The position numbers were made by a program, and so were the translations under genes. This document shows, in pieces, positions 1 through 8,791 of a stretch of DNA of 64,000 nucleotides. Numbering within the stretch: the first letter of the stretch is position 1; each line of letters opens with the position of its first letter. A model generated the notes under the pieces. That model was not told the DNA's origin and made no database searches. It worked only from the letters and a program-made list of their open reading frames with translations. The DNA is from Bacillota bacterium (lineage in GTDB: Bacteria > Bacillota > Clostridia > Christensenellales > UMGS416): assembly GCA_016281935.1 (NCBI GenBank), contig JAEEJN010000038.1:1-64000 (forward strand). The letters run 5' to 3'.

Positions 1-2
1 AT

Positions 3-563
3 TATACGGGCAGTCTGACTCTGCAGGCGCTGGTCCAGAATATGGGCTTCTTCCTCGAACTGGGCGACTGGAATCCGGTGAATGCCCAGGGCATCGACTG
101 GAAGATCGAGAACGGCAAGTCCGACGTAGCACAGGAGACTTTCTTTGCGCGGAACGTGTACGCGGAGGAAAAAGAAGTTGCTCTGTCTGAAGGATGGCAT
201 GATTTCCGGATCGTGACCTATCACGGCGGCTTCGACTGCTATATCGACGGTGAGCTGATCCATACAGTGGTTCTGCCCAGTTATCCCGCTGTGGAAGCCG
301 TGGCCGATACGTCTGAAGATTCCGTCATCGTCAAGATCGTGAATTTCACGGATGTGTGCGAGACCATCGATGTCACCCTGGACTGTGATGTGGCTTCCGA
401 GTACACGCTGAAGCTCCTTGCCGGAGATGCGAACGATGGGAATTCCATTTCCGATCCCGAAAATGTGAAAGCTTCTGAATGCGTACGGACCGGAGCGGCC
501 AGGGAGTTCGCCTATGAAGCTCCCGCCAACTCTCTCTCCATCCTCATCCTCAAAAAAGCATAA
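3..563 (+). CDS. GH51 alpha-L-arabinofuranosidase-type protein, C-terminal part (cut by left edge)
   Basis: This is the last 186 codons of a glycoside hydrolase related to the four complete GH51 paralogues downstream. The frame is open from base 3, and the visible part aligns with the C-terminal region of the protein at 2410-4860, for example the shared stretch WKIENG, the GGFDCYIDGELI segment, and the ending SILILKK. This part covers a jelly-roll-like segment and the final beta-sandwich of the family; the catalytic glutamates would lie to the left of the window. It ends just before an intrinsic terminator. The family assignment rests on its paralogues, not on catalytic residues seen here. 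Confidence 0.85.
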   Translation, partial: YTGSLTLQALVQNMGFFLELGDWNPVNAQGIDWKIENGKSDVAQETFFARNVYAEEKEVALSEGWHDFRIVTYHGGFDCYIDGELIHTVVLPSYPAVEAVADTSEDSVIVKIVNFTDVCETIDVTLDCDVASEYTLKLLAGDANDGNSISDPENVKASECVRTGAAREFAYEAPANSLSILILKKA

Positions 564-574
564 TCAGACCCTGA

Positions 575-608
575 GGAGGCAGCCCATCCGGGCGTGCCTC
601 CTTCTTTT
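575..608 (+). terminator. Rho-independent terminator after the first GH51 gene
   Basis: An outer stem GGAGGC/GCCTCC (575-580 with 596-601) and an inner stem GCCC/GGGC are followed by a T-rich tract. It sits 12 bases after the stop codon. Confidence 0.75.
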
Positions 609-667
609 CCCCGAGTCCTTCCGTCCGTGAAGGGCCGGTGCTAGCGATCAGCAAAGGAGACCGATCC

Positions 668-1444
668 ATGGCGCTTCTCAACGTCAATTTCTTTTCGGAC
701 GCTCTCGGGATGTCTGTCTCGATGAACGTCATACTGCCAGAACCGGGCAGGGAAGCACGGAAACCATATCCGGTGCTGTATCTTCTCCACGGCATGTCGG
801 GCGATCATAATTCCTGGTGCCGAAAGAGTTCCATCGAACGCTATGCAGAACAGAAGGGCATAGCGGTGGTCATGCCGTCAACGGCTCTCGGCTGGTATAC
901 CGATATGGCGTACGGCTATGACTATTTCAAATTCATATCTTCCGAGCTTCCTGCGGTTTGCCGTTCGTTCTTTCCCAATATCTCGGATCGCAGGGAGGAT
1001 ACTTATGCCGCAGGACTGTCCATGGGCGGCTACGGTGCGCTCAAATGCGTCATACGGGCACCGGAGACTTTCTCGGCAGCGGGCTGTCTGTCGGGTGCGC
1101 TGGATATCGCCAGCCTGTATGGGGACGTCATGAAGTCTGAGGAGGCTCCTGTATTTGAGAACGCATTCGGTTCGCTGAGGCGACTTCGTGCGGAGGGCAA
1201 CGATCTCATGCTCGAAGCAGGGAAACTCGCTGCATCCGGCAGACCTATGCCCCGCATCTTCACATGGTGCGGCAAGCAGGATTTCCTGTACAGAAACAAC
1301 CGAAGGGCGGTCCGTCGGCTGAAAACTCTTGGGTTCGACGTCACGGATACCTGGTCTGACGGTGACCACAGCTGGCAGTATTGGGACAGGGAAATCGTCA
1401 GCGTCCTCGATTTCCTTTGCGGTTCCGGAAAGGAGACTGAATAA
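668..1444 (+). CDS. Putative esterase (esterase D / tributyrin-esterase-like alpha/beta hydrolase)
   Basis: A 258-residue serine hydrolase of the putative-esterase family (PF00756 type), without signal peptide. The nucleophile is in GLSMGG (Ser118); the acid is probably the Asp in CGKQDFLY and the base the His in DGDHSWQYWD. The oxyanion-side motif is YLLHGMSGDHNSW. The start at 668 is chosen because AAAGGAGA lies eight bases upstream; an upstream in-frame codon at 638 has no such site. It overlaps by one base the paralogous esterase that follows. Family members cleave short acyl or feruloyl esters; lying between GH51 genes, deacylation of hemicellulose oligosaccharides is a reasonable inference, but not shown. 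Confidence 0.85.
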   Translation: MALLNVNFFSDALGMSVSMNVILPEPGREARKPYPVLYLLHGMSGDHNSWCRKSSIERYAEQKGIAVVMPSTALGWYTDMAYGYDYFKFISSELPAVCRSFFPNISDRREDTYAAGLSMGGYGALKCVIRAPETFSAAGCLSGALDIASLYGDVMKSEEAPVFENAFGSLRRLRAEGNDLMLEAGKLAASGRPMPRIFTWCGKQDFLYRNNRRAVRRLKTLGFDVTDTWSDGDHSWQYWDREIVSVLDFLCGSGKETE

Positions 1445-2253
1445 TGGCACTTGTCAGGATCGACTTTGAATCAAAAACTCTGGGCATGGACACTGTCTGC
1501 GACGTGATCCTGCCCCAGAAAGCGACACGTCTCATCGGCATGGAAACAGCCGAGCGAGAGGGGGGGACCCCTGTCCTCTGGCTTCTGCACGGTGCGTCGG
1601 ATGACGAGACGATCTGGCAGCGGCGCACTTCGATCGAGCGCTATGCGGCTCCTCTGGGTCTTGCTGTCGTCATGCCCGGTGTACAGCTTTCCTCATACGC
1701 TGACATGGCACATGGCGGGAAATACTATACCTACGTCTCCAAAGAGCTCCCGGAGATCATGCATGAGTTCTTCGGCTTCTCACAGAAACGCGAAGACAAC
1801 TTCATTGCCGGCCTTTCCATGGGCGGATTCGGATGCATGAAGATCGGACTCGCAAATCCCGATCAATATGCCGCGATAGGCTGCCTGTCTGCAGGCATCT
1901 CCCGTGCAGGTGTCAGGCGCAGAGGCATGGACGCAGCACGGAAACGGCGCAATGAAGCTGTGTACGGCAAACGTGATCTGCATGGTACGGAGGAGGATCC
2001 CGAGTATCAGGCCCGGTCCATCATCGAGGAGGGAAAACCGATCCCCAGGATCTACCACTCCTGCGGAAGCGAGGATTTCCTCAAGGCTTCTGCACATCAT
2101 ACGCGTGATTTTTTCCTTGGCTTCGAGGGCAATCCGTTTGACTACGTCTATGAAGAAGATCCCGGAGCCCACACATGGGAATACTGGGACGAACATATCC
2201 AGCATTTTCTTGCGTACATCGGCCTGGAAAAGCAGGCGGATATCCGCAACTGA
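1444..2253 (+). CDS. Putative esterase, paralogue of the preceding gene
   Basis: A 269-residue alpha/beta hydrolase of the same family as the gene before it. The shared order is LLHGASDDETIW, GLSMGGFG with nucleophile Ser125, the acid region CGSEDFLKAS, and a C-terminal His in GAHTWEYWD. It overlaps the upstream stop (TAATG), so the two are translated from one message and may be coupled. It ends before a strong terminator. No signal peptide, so it should act on substrate already in the cytoplasm. The two sequences have diverged well beyond a recent duplication, suggesting different acyl or sugar specificity. Confidence 0.85.
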   Translation: MALVRIDFESKTLGMDTVCDVILPQKATRLIGMETAEREGGTPVLWLLHGASDDETIWQRRTSIERYAAPLGLAVVMPGVQLSSYADMAHGGKYYTYVSKELPEIMHEFFGFSQKREDNFIAGLSMGGFGCMKIGLANPDQYAAIGCLSAGISRAGVRRRGMDAARKRRNEAVYGKRDLHGTEEDPEYQARSIIEEGKPIPRIYHSCGSEDFLKASAHHTRDFFLGFEGNPFDYVYEEDPGAHTWEYWDEHIQHFLAYIGLEKQADIRN

Positions 2254-2270
2254 CAAGCCGTAGGCAGCAG

Positions 2271-2295
2271 CGCCTCCCTGCAGGGAGGCGTTTTT
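2271..2295 (+). terminator. Rho-independent terminator after the esterase pair
   Basis: A perfect 20-base palindrome (2271-2290, arms CGCCTCCCTG/CAGGGAGGCG) followed by TTTTT. Confidence 0.9.
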
Positions 2296-2322
2296 CATCC
2301 GAAGGGATTTGCGGATCGTTTC

Positions 2323-2351
2323 TTGCGCGTGCTTTTTTCGTGTGGTATGAT
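2323..2351 (+). promoter_or_regulatory. Sigma-70-type promoter for the GH51 gene at 2410
   Basis: TTGCGC (2323-2328), a 17-base spacer, TATGAT (2346-2351). The -10 is preceded by TGG, an extended -10. It lies 58 bases before the start codon. Confidence 0.7.
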
Positions 2352-2409
2352 GTATTTAGTGAAATTCGGTTTTCCGAATGAAGAACAAGAAATGCAAAGG
2401 AGAAAAGGA

Positions 2410-4860
2410 ATGACCAAAATCACGATCCAGACCGGGAATCCCAAGTTCCCTGTCACAGAGACCCTGTACGGACTGTTCTTTGAGGACATCAACCGTTCCG
2501 GCGACGGCGGTGTTTATCCCGAGATGATCCGCAACTGCACTTTTGAAGACTCTCTGGTTCCTGAAGAGTGCTGTCTGGTGGATGGCGAGGACAAGTTCTT
2601 CGAGTCTCCCTCCGGTTGGAGAGGCGAGTTCAACCACGGTGAAGGCCTGCCTCGCTGGATTGAAGAGAACAAGACCGAATACACGCCGATCCCTGCGTGG
2701 TATGCCGAGAAGGCTGAGATGAGCCTGGACGCTGAGGATACCCTCAACGCAAAGCGCCGCGTCTCTCTGAAGGTCAAGTTCGAAGACGGCGGCAAGATCT
2801 GCAACACCGGCTTTATGGGTGTGCCCGCTGTCAAAGGCCGCGCGCTGAACTTCTTCATGTTCGCCAAGTCCTGCTGCGATCATGCGGTCAAAGTCAAGCT
2901 GGTTTCTTCCTGCGGCTGCACCGTGTACGCGGAGACCTGCTTCATGGTCAAGTCCAACGGCTATTCCCGTTATGATGCGGCTTTCGTGCCGAACGATGAC
3001 GACAAAGACGCCCGTCTCGTGATCGAAGCGCCCGAAGGCTTCACGTTGCATCTGGGATTCATCTCCCTCAAACCCGCCGACACCTACAACGGCCACGGCC
3101 TGCGCAAGGATCTCGTGGAGAAGCTGGCTGCTCTGAAACCCGGCTTCATGCGTTTCCCCGGCGGCTGCATCGTGGAAGGCTTCACCTGGTCTTCTTCCCT
3201 GAAGTTCTCCAACATGATCGGCCCCGTCTGGGAGCGTCCCACCGACTGGAACCTGTGGGCTTATAACACCGTGAACGGTTTCGGCTATCATGAATTCCTG
3301 CAGCTCTGCGAAGACCTGAACATGAAGAAGATGTGGGTCTTCAACTGCGGCATGACCTGCCAGGCCCGCAACATGATTCCTTTTGAGGGCGAGCAGCTTC
3401 AGAATGCTCTGCAGGAAGCCATCGATGCCATCGAGTATGCTACCGCACCTGTAGGCACGAAGTGGGGCGACGTCCGTGCAGCAGCCGGCCATCCCGAACC
3501 CTTCGGCATGGACTATGTCGAGATCGGAAACGAGAACTGGGGCCCCGTCTACAACGAGCGCTATAAGATGTGCTATGACGAACTCAAGAAGCGTTATCCG
3601 GACATCACCTTCATCTCCAACACGCATACGGAGCGTGACGGACTGACGACGGAAGTCGCGGATGAGCACTTCTACAACACTCCCGAGTTCTTCGCAGAGA
3701 ACATCCATATGTATGACAATTATCCCCGCAAGGCGCAGGGCGGCCCCGACATCTTCGTCGGTGAATATGCCGTGACACAGGGCAAGCCCGGTTCCCTGTT
3801 TGCCGCACTGGGCGAAGCCATGTTCCTCATGGGCATGGAGCGCAACCAGGATGTCGTGAAGCTGGCTTCCTATGCGCCTCTGTTTGAGAACGTGTCCTTC
3901 TACAACTGGTATCCGAACCTCATCTGCTTCGACAATACCGACAGCTACGGGATTCCCTCCTGGCATATGCTCAAGCTCATGGGCGAGAACCGCGGCACCA
4001 AGTTCGTCGATGCCAAGACCGAGACGGAGACCCTGTATAAGGATGTCGCCGGTGTGTTCTCTCTGTTCTCCTCCGGTTCCTTCTCTTTCAAGAACGCCAA
4101 GATCGACGGCAAGCCCGTGGGCGTGTCCCATGAACTCCTGGGCGGCGTGAAAGAAGAGAACGGTGTATTCACGACCTTCGGAAAAGAGATGGATCCGCGC
4201 ATGTTCCGTGGACCGTTCGCCGGCCGTGGATTTGAGAAATACACCCGTGTCGCGCTGGGTGACGAACCCGTGGTCGAAGGCTGCTTCGAAGTTTCCATCG
4301 ATTTCCAGGGTTCCATGACTCTGCAGCCCAACGTACGCAACAGAAGACTTCGGACCGGTGAGGATCTGTGGAGCTTCATGAGCGCCCGCGGCTTTGACTG
4401 GAAGATCGAGAACGGTGTTTCCCATGTGGGTGAAGAACGCTTCCGTGAGTTCCTGGATTTCGCTCCTGCCAAGGAAGTGGCTCTGAGCAACGGCTGGCAT
4501 GACTTCAAGATCGTCACCTACATCGGCGGTTTCGACTGCTATATCGACGGTGAACTGATTCAGAAGGCTGTTCTGCCCAGCTATCCCGCGGTGGAAGCCG
4601 TGGCTGATACCTGCGACGACGCTGTCATCATCAAGATCGTGAACATCACGAACAAGGAAGAAGACATCGAGATCGCTCTGGACTGCGATGTGAAGTCTGA
4701 ATACTGCCTGAAGGTGCTTGCCGGTGATCCCGACGCGGGCAACTCCATCAAGGATCCCGAGAATGTCAAGATCGCAGAATGCGAAGCGACCGGTGCTGCG
4801 AAGGATTTCGTCTACAAAGCCCCTGCTTCCTCTCTGTCTGTCCTGATCCTCAAAAAGTAA
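2410..4860 (+). CDS. GH51 alpha-L-arabinofuranosidase-type enzyme
   Basis: An 816-residue family-51 glycoside hydrolase; such enzymes remove terminal alpha-L-arabinofuranosyl groups from arabinan, arabinoxylan or their oligosaccharides by a retaining mechanism. The N-terminal hallmark LYGLFFEDINRSGDGG and the barrel motif MRFPGGCIVEGF are present. The acid/base is Glu375 in EIGNEN, and the nucleophile is Glu452 in VGEYAVTQG. A C-terminal beta-sandwich carries an inserted jelly-roll-like segment (GGFDCYIDGELI). Start at 2410 follows the AAAGGAG site; an open extension to 2323 overlaps the promoter. No signal peptide, so probably cytoplasmic. Monocistronic between its own promoter and terminator. 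Exact glycosidic specificity is not readable. Confidence 0.9.
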   Translation: MTKITIQTGNPKFPVTETLYGLFFEDINRSGDGGVYPEMIRNCTFEDSLVPEECCLVDGEDKFFESPSGWRGEFNHGEGLPRWIEENKTEYTPIPAWYAEKAEMSLDAEDTLNAKRRVSLKVKFEDGGKICNTGFMGVPAVKGRALNFFMFAKSCCDHAVKVKLVSSCGCTVYAETCFMVKSNGYSRYDAAFVPNDDDKDARLVIEAPEGFTLHLGFISLKPADTYNGHGLRKDLVEKLAALKPGFMRFPGGCIVEGFTWSSSLKFSNMIGPVWERPTDWNLWAYNTVNGFGYHEFLQLCEDLNMKKMWVFNCGMTCQARNMIPFEGEQLQNALQEAIDAIEYATAPVGTKWGDVRAAAGHPEPFGMDYVEIGNENWGPVYNERYKMCYDELKKRYPDITFISNTHTERDGLTTEVADEHFYNTPEFFAENIHMYDNYPRKAQGGPDIFVGEYAVTQGKPGSLFAALGEAMFLMGMERNQDVVKLASYAPLFENVSFYNWYPNLICFDNTDSYGIPSWHMLKLMGENRGTKFVDAKTETETLYKDVAGVFSLFSSGSFSFKNAKIDGKPVGVSHELLGGVKEENGVFTTFGKEMDPRMFRGPFAGRGFEKYTRVALGDEPVVEGCFEVSIDFQGSMTLQPNVRNRRLRTGEDLWSFMSARGFDWKIENGVSHVGEERFREFLDFAPAKEVALSNGWHDFKIVTYIGGFDCYIDGELIQKAVLPSYPAVEAVADTCDDAVIIKIVNITNKEEDIEIALDCDVKSEYCLKVLAGDPDAGNSIKDPENVKIAECEATGAAKDFVYKAPASSLSVLILKK

Positions 4861-4874
4861 TTCCGACAAACACG

Positions 4875-4910
4875 GATGCCGGCTCGTTGAGCCGGCATCT
4901 TCTTTATCTT
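4875..4910 (+). terminator. Rho-independent terminator, GH51 gene
   Basis: An 11-base perfect stem GATGCCGGCTC/GAGCCGGCATC (4875-4885, 4889-4899) with a GTT loop and a T-rich tail. It lies between convergent genes and may serve both. Confidence 0.85.
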
Positions 4911-5466
4911 ACAGAAAACCTCTGCGACCGTTCCAGGTCAGGACAGGTTTGTATCCGAGGCGGGAATACCATCCGGGCAGGTGGGTATAACTGATCCAGG
5001 AGAGATCGAAGCCTTCCCGATCGAGGAGGAGTGTGGCTTTCCGCACCATGGCCAGCCCGATGCCCTGTCTCTGAAAGGAGGGAAGCGTTCCGACGCAGCC
5101 GGGTCCGGCGATGCGGAGCGGAGTGCCGCTGACGGAATGACTTCCCAGATCTTCCAGAATGCAGAAAGACAGGATCAGTCCGTCCCAGCCGAATGCGCAG
5201 AAGACCCGGTCCGCATTTTCAAAATAAGGGATCCAGTATGGATTGACGCTGCCAAATGCCTGCCGAAGCTGGGCCATTTCGCCTTTCCAAAAGCCGAATG
5301 ATACACCGTCGGGAACCGCGTGTTCAAGTGGAAGGGGCTGTTCTGTTCTCAGATCCATGACGAGCTCGGTCAGGATCTCTTCTTCAGGCATGTCATGAAC
5401 CCATGGATGGTCAAAATGTTCCGGAAACATCTCGTTGAACAGCCGGATCGCTTCTGCTTTTTCCAT
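4909..5466 (-). CDS. GNAT-family N-acetyltransferase
   Basis: A 185-residue protein whose C-terminal half carries the acetyl-CoA-binding motif A of GNAT enzymes (VGTLPSFQRQGIGLAMV), followed by the YSRLGY segment typical of the last strands. The N-terminal half is not recognised and may position the acceptor. The start at 5466 is preceded by AGGAGG, and a TTGACA-17-TATCTT promoter lies at 5524-5496. It is a single gene convergent with the GH51 gene and divergent from the garR-like gene. The acceptor (small molecule, peptide or protein) cannot be told from sequence. Confidence 0.8.
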   Translation of the reverse strand: MEKAEAIRLFNEMFPEHFDHPWVHDMPEEEILTELVMDLRTEQPLPLEHAVPDGVSFGFWKGEMAQLRQAFGSVNPYWIPYFENADRVFCAFGWDGLILSFCILEDLGSHSVSGTPLRIAGPGCVGTLPSFQRQGIGLAMVRKATLLLDREGFDLSWISYTHLPGWYSRLGYKPVLTWNGRRGFL

Positions 5467-5495
5467 CTGTCAGCCTCCTTTCCTTTCTGCTTCAG

Positions 5496-5524
5496 AAGAT
5501 AGCGAAACCTGCATCGCCTGTCAA
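5496..5524 (-). promoter_or_regulatory. Promoter for the acetyltransferase gene
   Basis: On the - strand: TTGACA (5524-5519), 17-base spacer, TATCTT (5501-5496). The -35 is perfect and the start codon lies 30 bases below the -10. Confidence 0.75.
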
Positions 5525-5535
5525 GGGTGACTGCC

Positions 5536-5564
5536 TTGCATCCGTTGGGTGCCTGTGCTAATAT
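5536..5564 (+). promoter_or_regulatory. Promoter for the garR-like / DUF1537 operon
   Basis: TTGCAT (5536-5541), 17-base spacer, TAATAT (5559-5564), about 40 bases before the start codon at 5604. Confidence 0.65.
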
Positions 5565-5603
5565 GGAGCCGCAGACACATGTATCAGAAAGGAGTTTTCA
5601 AAT

Positions 5604-6503
5604 ATGAAAGTAGGATTCATCGGTCTTGGCATTATGGGCCGTCCCATGGCGGGAAATTTGATCAAGGCCGGCTATTCCCTGATCGTAAACGATCTGAACG
5701 AGCAGGCTGTCAAAGCGCTGGAGGAACAAGGCGCACAGGCAGGCACCCCCAAAGAGATCGGTGCTGCCTGTGATGTGATCTTCCTGAGCCTTCCCAACGG
5801 CTCGATCGTACAGGATATCCTTTTCGGTGAAAACGGTGTTGCCGCCTCGATCCGTCCGGGCACTCTTGTGTGTGACACGAGTTCCGTAACGCCCGGAGAA
5901 GCTCAGACGTGTTTCCGCCGCATGAAGGAACTCGGTGTGGGTTTTGTGGATGCGCCTGTGTCGGGTGGAGAGCCCGGAGCGATCGCGGGGACTCTTGCGT
6001 TCATGGCAGGAGGAGAAGAAGCCGACTTTGAAGCGCTGAAACCTTTCTTCTCTGCAATGGGGTCTTCCTGCGTTCTGATCGGCGGGTCCGGATCCGGGTG
6101 TGTGACGAAGCTTGCGAATCAGGTCATTGTGAATCTGACGATCGCAGCGGTCTCTGAAGCCTTTGTGCTTGCTGTGAAAGCGGGAGCGGATCCTGTGAAG
6201 GTCTATGAGGCGATCCGCGGCGGTCTTGCCGGAAGTGCGGTTCTGGATGCCAAGATTCCCATGATCGTGGAGAGGAACTTCAAGCCCGGCGGCAAGATCT
6301 CCATCAATCACAAGGACATCAAGAACGTGCTCGCGACGGCCCATGAGGTCGATGCCCCCGTTCCGCTGACAGCCCAGCTATTTGAGATCCAGCAGGCTTT
6401 GAAAGTCGCAGGCTGCATGGATGACGACCATTGTGCATATGTGAAATACTTCGAAAGACTGGCTGACGTGACAGTGCAGAAGAAGGAGAGCGAAGCGGAA
6501 TGA
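5604..6503 (+). CDS. 3-hydroxyisobutyrate-dehydrogenase-family oxidoreductase (GarR/LtnD-like)
   Basis: A 299-residue NAD(P)-dependent beta-hydroxyacid dehydrogenase. The Rossmann motif GLGIMG (residues 7-12) opens the protein, the substrate motif DAPVSGGEPGA follows, and the catalytic lysine is Lys169 in VTKLANQ. Best matched in layout to tartronate-semialdehyde reductase (GarR) or threonate/erythronate dehydrogenases. The last four bases overlap the start of a four-carbon acid-sugar kinase, a pairing known from DUF1537 acid-sugar pathways in which the dehydrogenase makes a 2- or 3-keto acid for the kinase. No aldolase or isomerase partner is present, so the substrate remains open. Confidence 0.85.
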   Translation: MKVGFIGLGIMGRPMAGNLIKAGYSLIVNDLNEQAVKALEEQGAQAGTPKEIGAACDVIFLSLPNGSIVQDILFGENGVAASIRPGTLVCDTSSVTPGEAQTCFRRMKELGVGFVDAPVSGGEPGAIAGTLAFMAGGEEADFEALKPFFSAMGSSCVLIGGSGSGCVTKLANQVIVNLTIAAVSEAFVLAVKAGADPVKVYEAIRGGLAGSAVLDAKIPMIVERNFKPGGKISINHKDIKNVLATAHEVDAPVPLTAQLFEIQQALKVAGCMDDDHCAYVKYFERLADVTVQKKESEAE

Positions 6504-7924
6504 CTTGGCTGAAAGCAGATATCCTAGACGCTTTTCCCGCTGTAGATGAAACTGCGGTGGACGTTCTCCTGAACGAGTCGATCGCAAAGGACCCGACCAA
6601 ACTGGTCGTCCTGGACGATGACCCTACAGGAGTGCAGACAGTGCATGACATATCGGTCTATACCCGCTGGGACAAGGAATCGATCCGGAAAGGTTTTGCG
6701 GAGGGGAACAAGGTCTTTTACATCCTGACGAACTCCAGAGGCATGACGCCTGCCGAGACGGAAAAACTGCACAGAGAGATCGCGGAAACGGTTGCTTCCG
6801 TCGCGCAGGAGACGGGAAAACCCTATCTGTTCATGTCCCGAAGCGATTCCACTCTGCGCGGACATTATCCTCTGGAACCCAGGATCCTGAAAGAAGCGAT
6901 GGAAAAGCATGGTTTCTCCGTGGATGGGGAAATCCTGACGCCTTTCTTCAAGGAAGGCGGTCGTTTCACGATTGGAAACGTCCATTATGTACGGCAGGGA
7001 GATGACCTCGTACCGGCGGCCGAGACTGAATTCGCGAAAGACAAATCTTTCGGATACACTCAGTCTGAAATCCCGAAATACATCGAGGAGAAAACCGGCG
7101 GTGCTTACCGTGCCGAAGATGTGACCTGCATTTCTCTGGATGACCTGCGTTCGCTTCGTTATGAGAAGATCGCAGACCAGCTTTGCCGTGTGCATGATTT
7201 CGGCAAGGTCTGCGTCAATGCCGTGGATTATATCGACCTGAAAATCTTCTGCATCGCTCTCTACAGGGCAATGGGCAAGGGCAGGACTTTCATGTTCCGT
7301 ACTGCCGCTGGCCTTGTTAAGGTCATGGGCGGCATTTCTGACCGGCCTCTGCTCACCAGGAATGACATGGTCGTGTCGGATACGGATATGGGAGGCCTTG
7401 TGGTCGTAGGCAGTCACATGGCCAAGACCACGGCTCAGCTTGAAACACTTCTGACACTGGAAGATACTGTGCCTATCGCTTTCGACTCCGATAAGGTTCT
7501 GGAAGGCGATGAGGCTTTTGAGGCTGAGATCCTTCGATGTGTAGCTGAAGAGGAGAAGGCAATCCAGGCGGGGAAAACAGCGGTTGCATATACGAAACGC
7601 ACTCTGCTTGCGTTGCCGGATGATACGAGAGAAAGCGCTCTTCTCCGTTCCGTGAAAATCAGTGACGGGGTACAGAGACTGGTGGGCGAGCTCAAGGTGA
7701 CTCCTGCGTTCGTCATCGCCAAAGGCGGGATCACGTCGTCTGATATCGGTACGAAGGCATTGCGTGTAAGACGTGCTAACGTCATGGGACAGATCCGGCC
7801 TGGGATTCCTGTCTGGCAGACTGGTCCGGAAAGCAGATTCCCCGGTATTCCCTATGTGATCTTCCCCGGTAATGTGGGCAGTGAAACCGATCTCAGGACT
7901 GCTGTAGAGATCCTTATGGGCTGA
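6500..7924 (+). CDS. Four-carbon acid sugar kinase family protein (DUF1537)
   Basis: A 474-residue kinase of the DUF1537 family, which phosphorylates keto-acid sugars such as 3-oxo-tetronate or related compounds. The N-terminal domain holds the family motif VLDDDPTGVQTVHD (about residues 35-50); the C-terminal nucleotide-binding domain holds FVIAKGGITSSDIG and ends with the GIPYVIFPGNVGSE segment. ATGA overlap with the upstream dehydrogenase implies translational coupling. Length fits the family. The exact acid sugar is not predictable; the neighbouring pentose/hemicellulose genes suggest a plant-derived acid such as a threonate- or apionate-like compound, as inference only. Confidence 0.85.
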   Translation: MTWLKADILDAFPAVDETAVDVLLNESIAKDPTKLVVLDDDPTGVQTVHDISVYTRWDKESIRKGFAEGNKVFYILTNSRGMTPAETEKLHREIAETVASVAQETGKPYLFMSRSDSTLRGHYPLEPRILKEAMEKHGFSVDGEILTPFFKEGGRFTIGNVHYVRQGDDLVPAAETEFAKDKSFGYTQSEIPKYIEEKTGGAYRAEDVTCISLDDLRSLRYEKIADQLCRVHDFGKVCVNAVDYIDLKIFCIALYRAMGKGRTFMFRTAAGLVKVMGGISDRPLLTRNDMVVSDTDMGGLVVVGSHMAKTTAQLETLLTLEDTVPIAFDSDKVLEGDEAFEAEILRCVAEEEKAIQAGKTAVAYTKRTLLALPDDTRESALLRSVKISDGVQRLVGELKVTPAFVIAKGGITSSDIGTKALRVRRANVMGQIRPGIPVWQTGPESRFPGIPYVIFPGNVGSETDLRTAVEILMG

Positions 7925-7985
7925 TGTCAGCAGTGCTGTCTGACCGGCAGCATGGGACTATCTGTTCAATTTCCTGGAGGGACTC

Positions 7986-8654
7986 ATGAATGAAATACTG
8001 CCATCCGTAAACGCTGAGGATAAACCGGCAGTGAACAATCGACCGAAAATCTGGCTTATTGTCGTGATTGCATTGGCCGTGCTTATGATCCTTCGGAGCA
8101 TCATCGCTTTAGGAGCAATGGGACTGCTCGTCTTCGGATCGGCATCGTCTATAGTGCAGGCGGATACTGATCCCGAGCATTATACATATTATATGGGTGA
8201 TTCTGCCAGGGAAGAATACCGCGGCAAGTGGGGGATGGATGAGACGATCTTTCCGGATAGTCTGAAAGGGCTGGACGTAAAGGAATACAAGATGGTCTAT
8301 TATAATCCCTGGGATGCCCAGTATCTGTCGTATCTGACAGTACAGTATGATGAGGAGGGATTTGCCCGGGAAAGCGGAAGGCTGGCAGAATGCTCTCACG
8401 ATGCATACGAAGGCATCTATGGCGCCTCGGGCTTCGCTGGCAGAGACCCTTTGGCGATGGATGCGGATGCATATAATGGGTTTGTCTATGCCATCCCCAC
8501 GCCGGGGATGAAAAACGCTGTCACCTATGTCATGCTGGTCTTCTGTAATTATCAGTATGATATGGATTACCGTTCGATGATCCCCGAGGAATATCTCCCG
8601 GTCGGTTTTGATGCAGGCCCCGGGAATGCCTACGGTGAAAACGCACGTCCCTGA
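7986..8654 (+). CDS. Membrane-anchored protein of unknown function
   Basis: I do not recognise this 222-residue protein. It has a short charged cytoplasmic N-terminus, one long hydrophobic segment around residues 24-57 that could be one or two helices, and a hydrophilic C-terminal domain rich in Asp, Glu and Tyr, probably outside the cell. A clear GGAGGG site precedes the ATG. It stands alone between the acid-sugar operon and a terminator. Nothing in its surroundings assigns a role. Confidence 0.65.
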   Translation: MNEILPSVNAEDKPAVNNRPKIWLIVVIALAVLMILRSIIALGAMGLLVFGSASSIVQADTDPEHYTYYMGDSAREEYRGKWGMDETIFPDSLKGLDVKEYKMVYYNPWDAQYLSYLTVQYDEEGFARESGRLAECSHDAYEGIYGASGFAGRDPLAMDADAYNGFVYAIPTPGMKNAVTYVMLVFCNYQYDMDYRSMIPEEYLPVGFDAGPGNAYGENARP

Positions 8655-8690
8655 CACATGCGTTGTGCCGGCTTGGAACGACAGAATCGT

Positions 8691-8729
8691 AAACCGCACA
8701 GAATGTTCCTCTCTGTGCGGTTTTTCTTT
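8691..8729 (+). terminator. Rho-independent terminator
   Basis: A 12-base perfect stem AAACCGCACAGA/TCTGTGCGGTTT (8691-8702, 8712-8723) followed by a T-rich tract. Confidence 0.9.
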
Positions 8730-8746
8730 CCCTTGAAGCGAAAATA

Positions 8747-8755
8747 TGCTATCAT
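8747..8755 (+). promoter_or_regulatory. Extended -10 promoter for the hydrolase/radical-SAM pair
   Basis: TGC followed by TATCAT (8750-8755), 36 bases before the start at 8792. No good -35 at the right spacing, as expected for extended -10 promoters. Confidence 0.4.
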
Positions 8756-8791
8756 GAAAACAAATCCCGATCCAAAGAAAAGGAGGCAAAC

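Noticed and set aside
2356-4869. Long antisense frames under GH51 genes (also at 18751-21432 and 27453-30587) and under groEL (56125-57678)
   Set aside because: All mirror high-GC coding sequences in the same codon phase, recur under each paralogue, and lack recognisable domains or plausible ribosome sites.
7921-7965. Hairpin GTCAG/CTGAC after the DUF1537 gene as terminator
   Set aside because: Only five pairs and no T-run; too weak to support.
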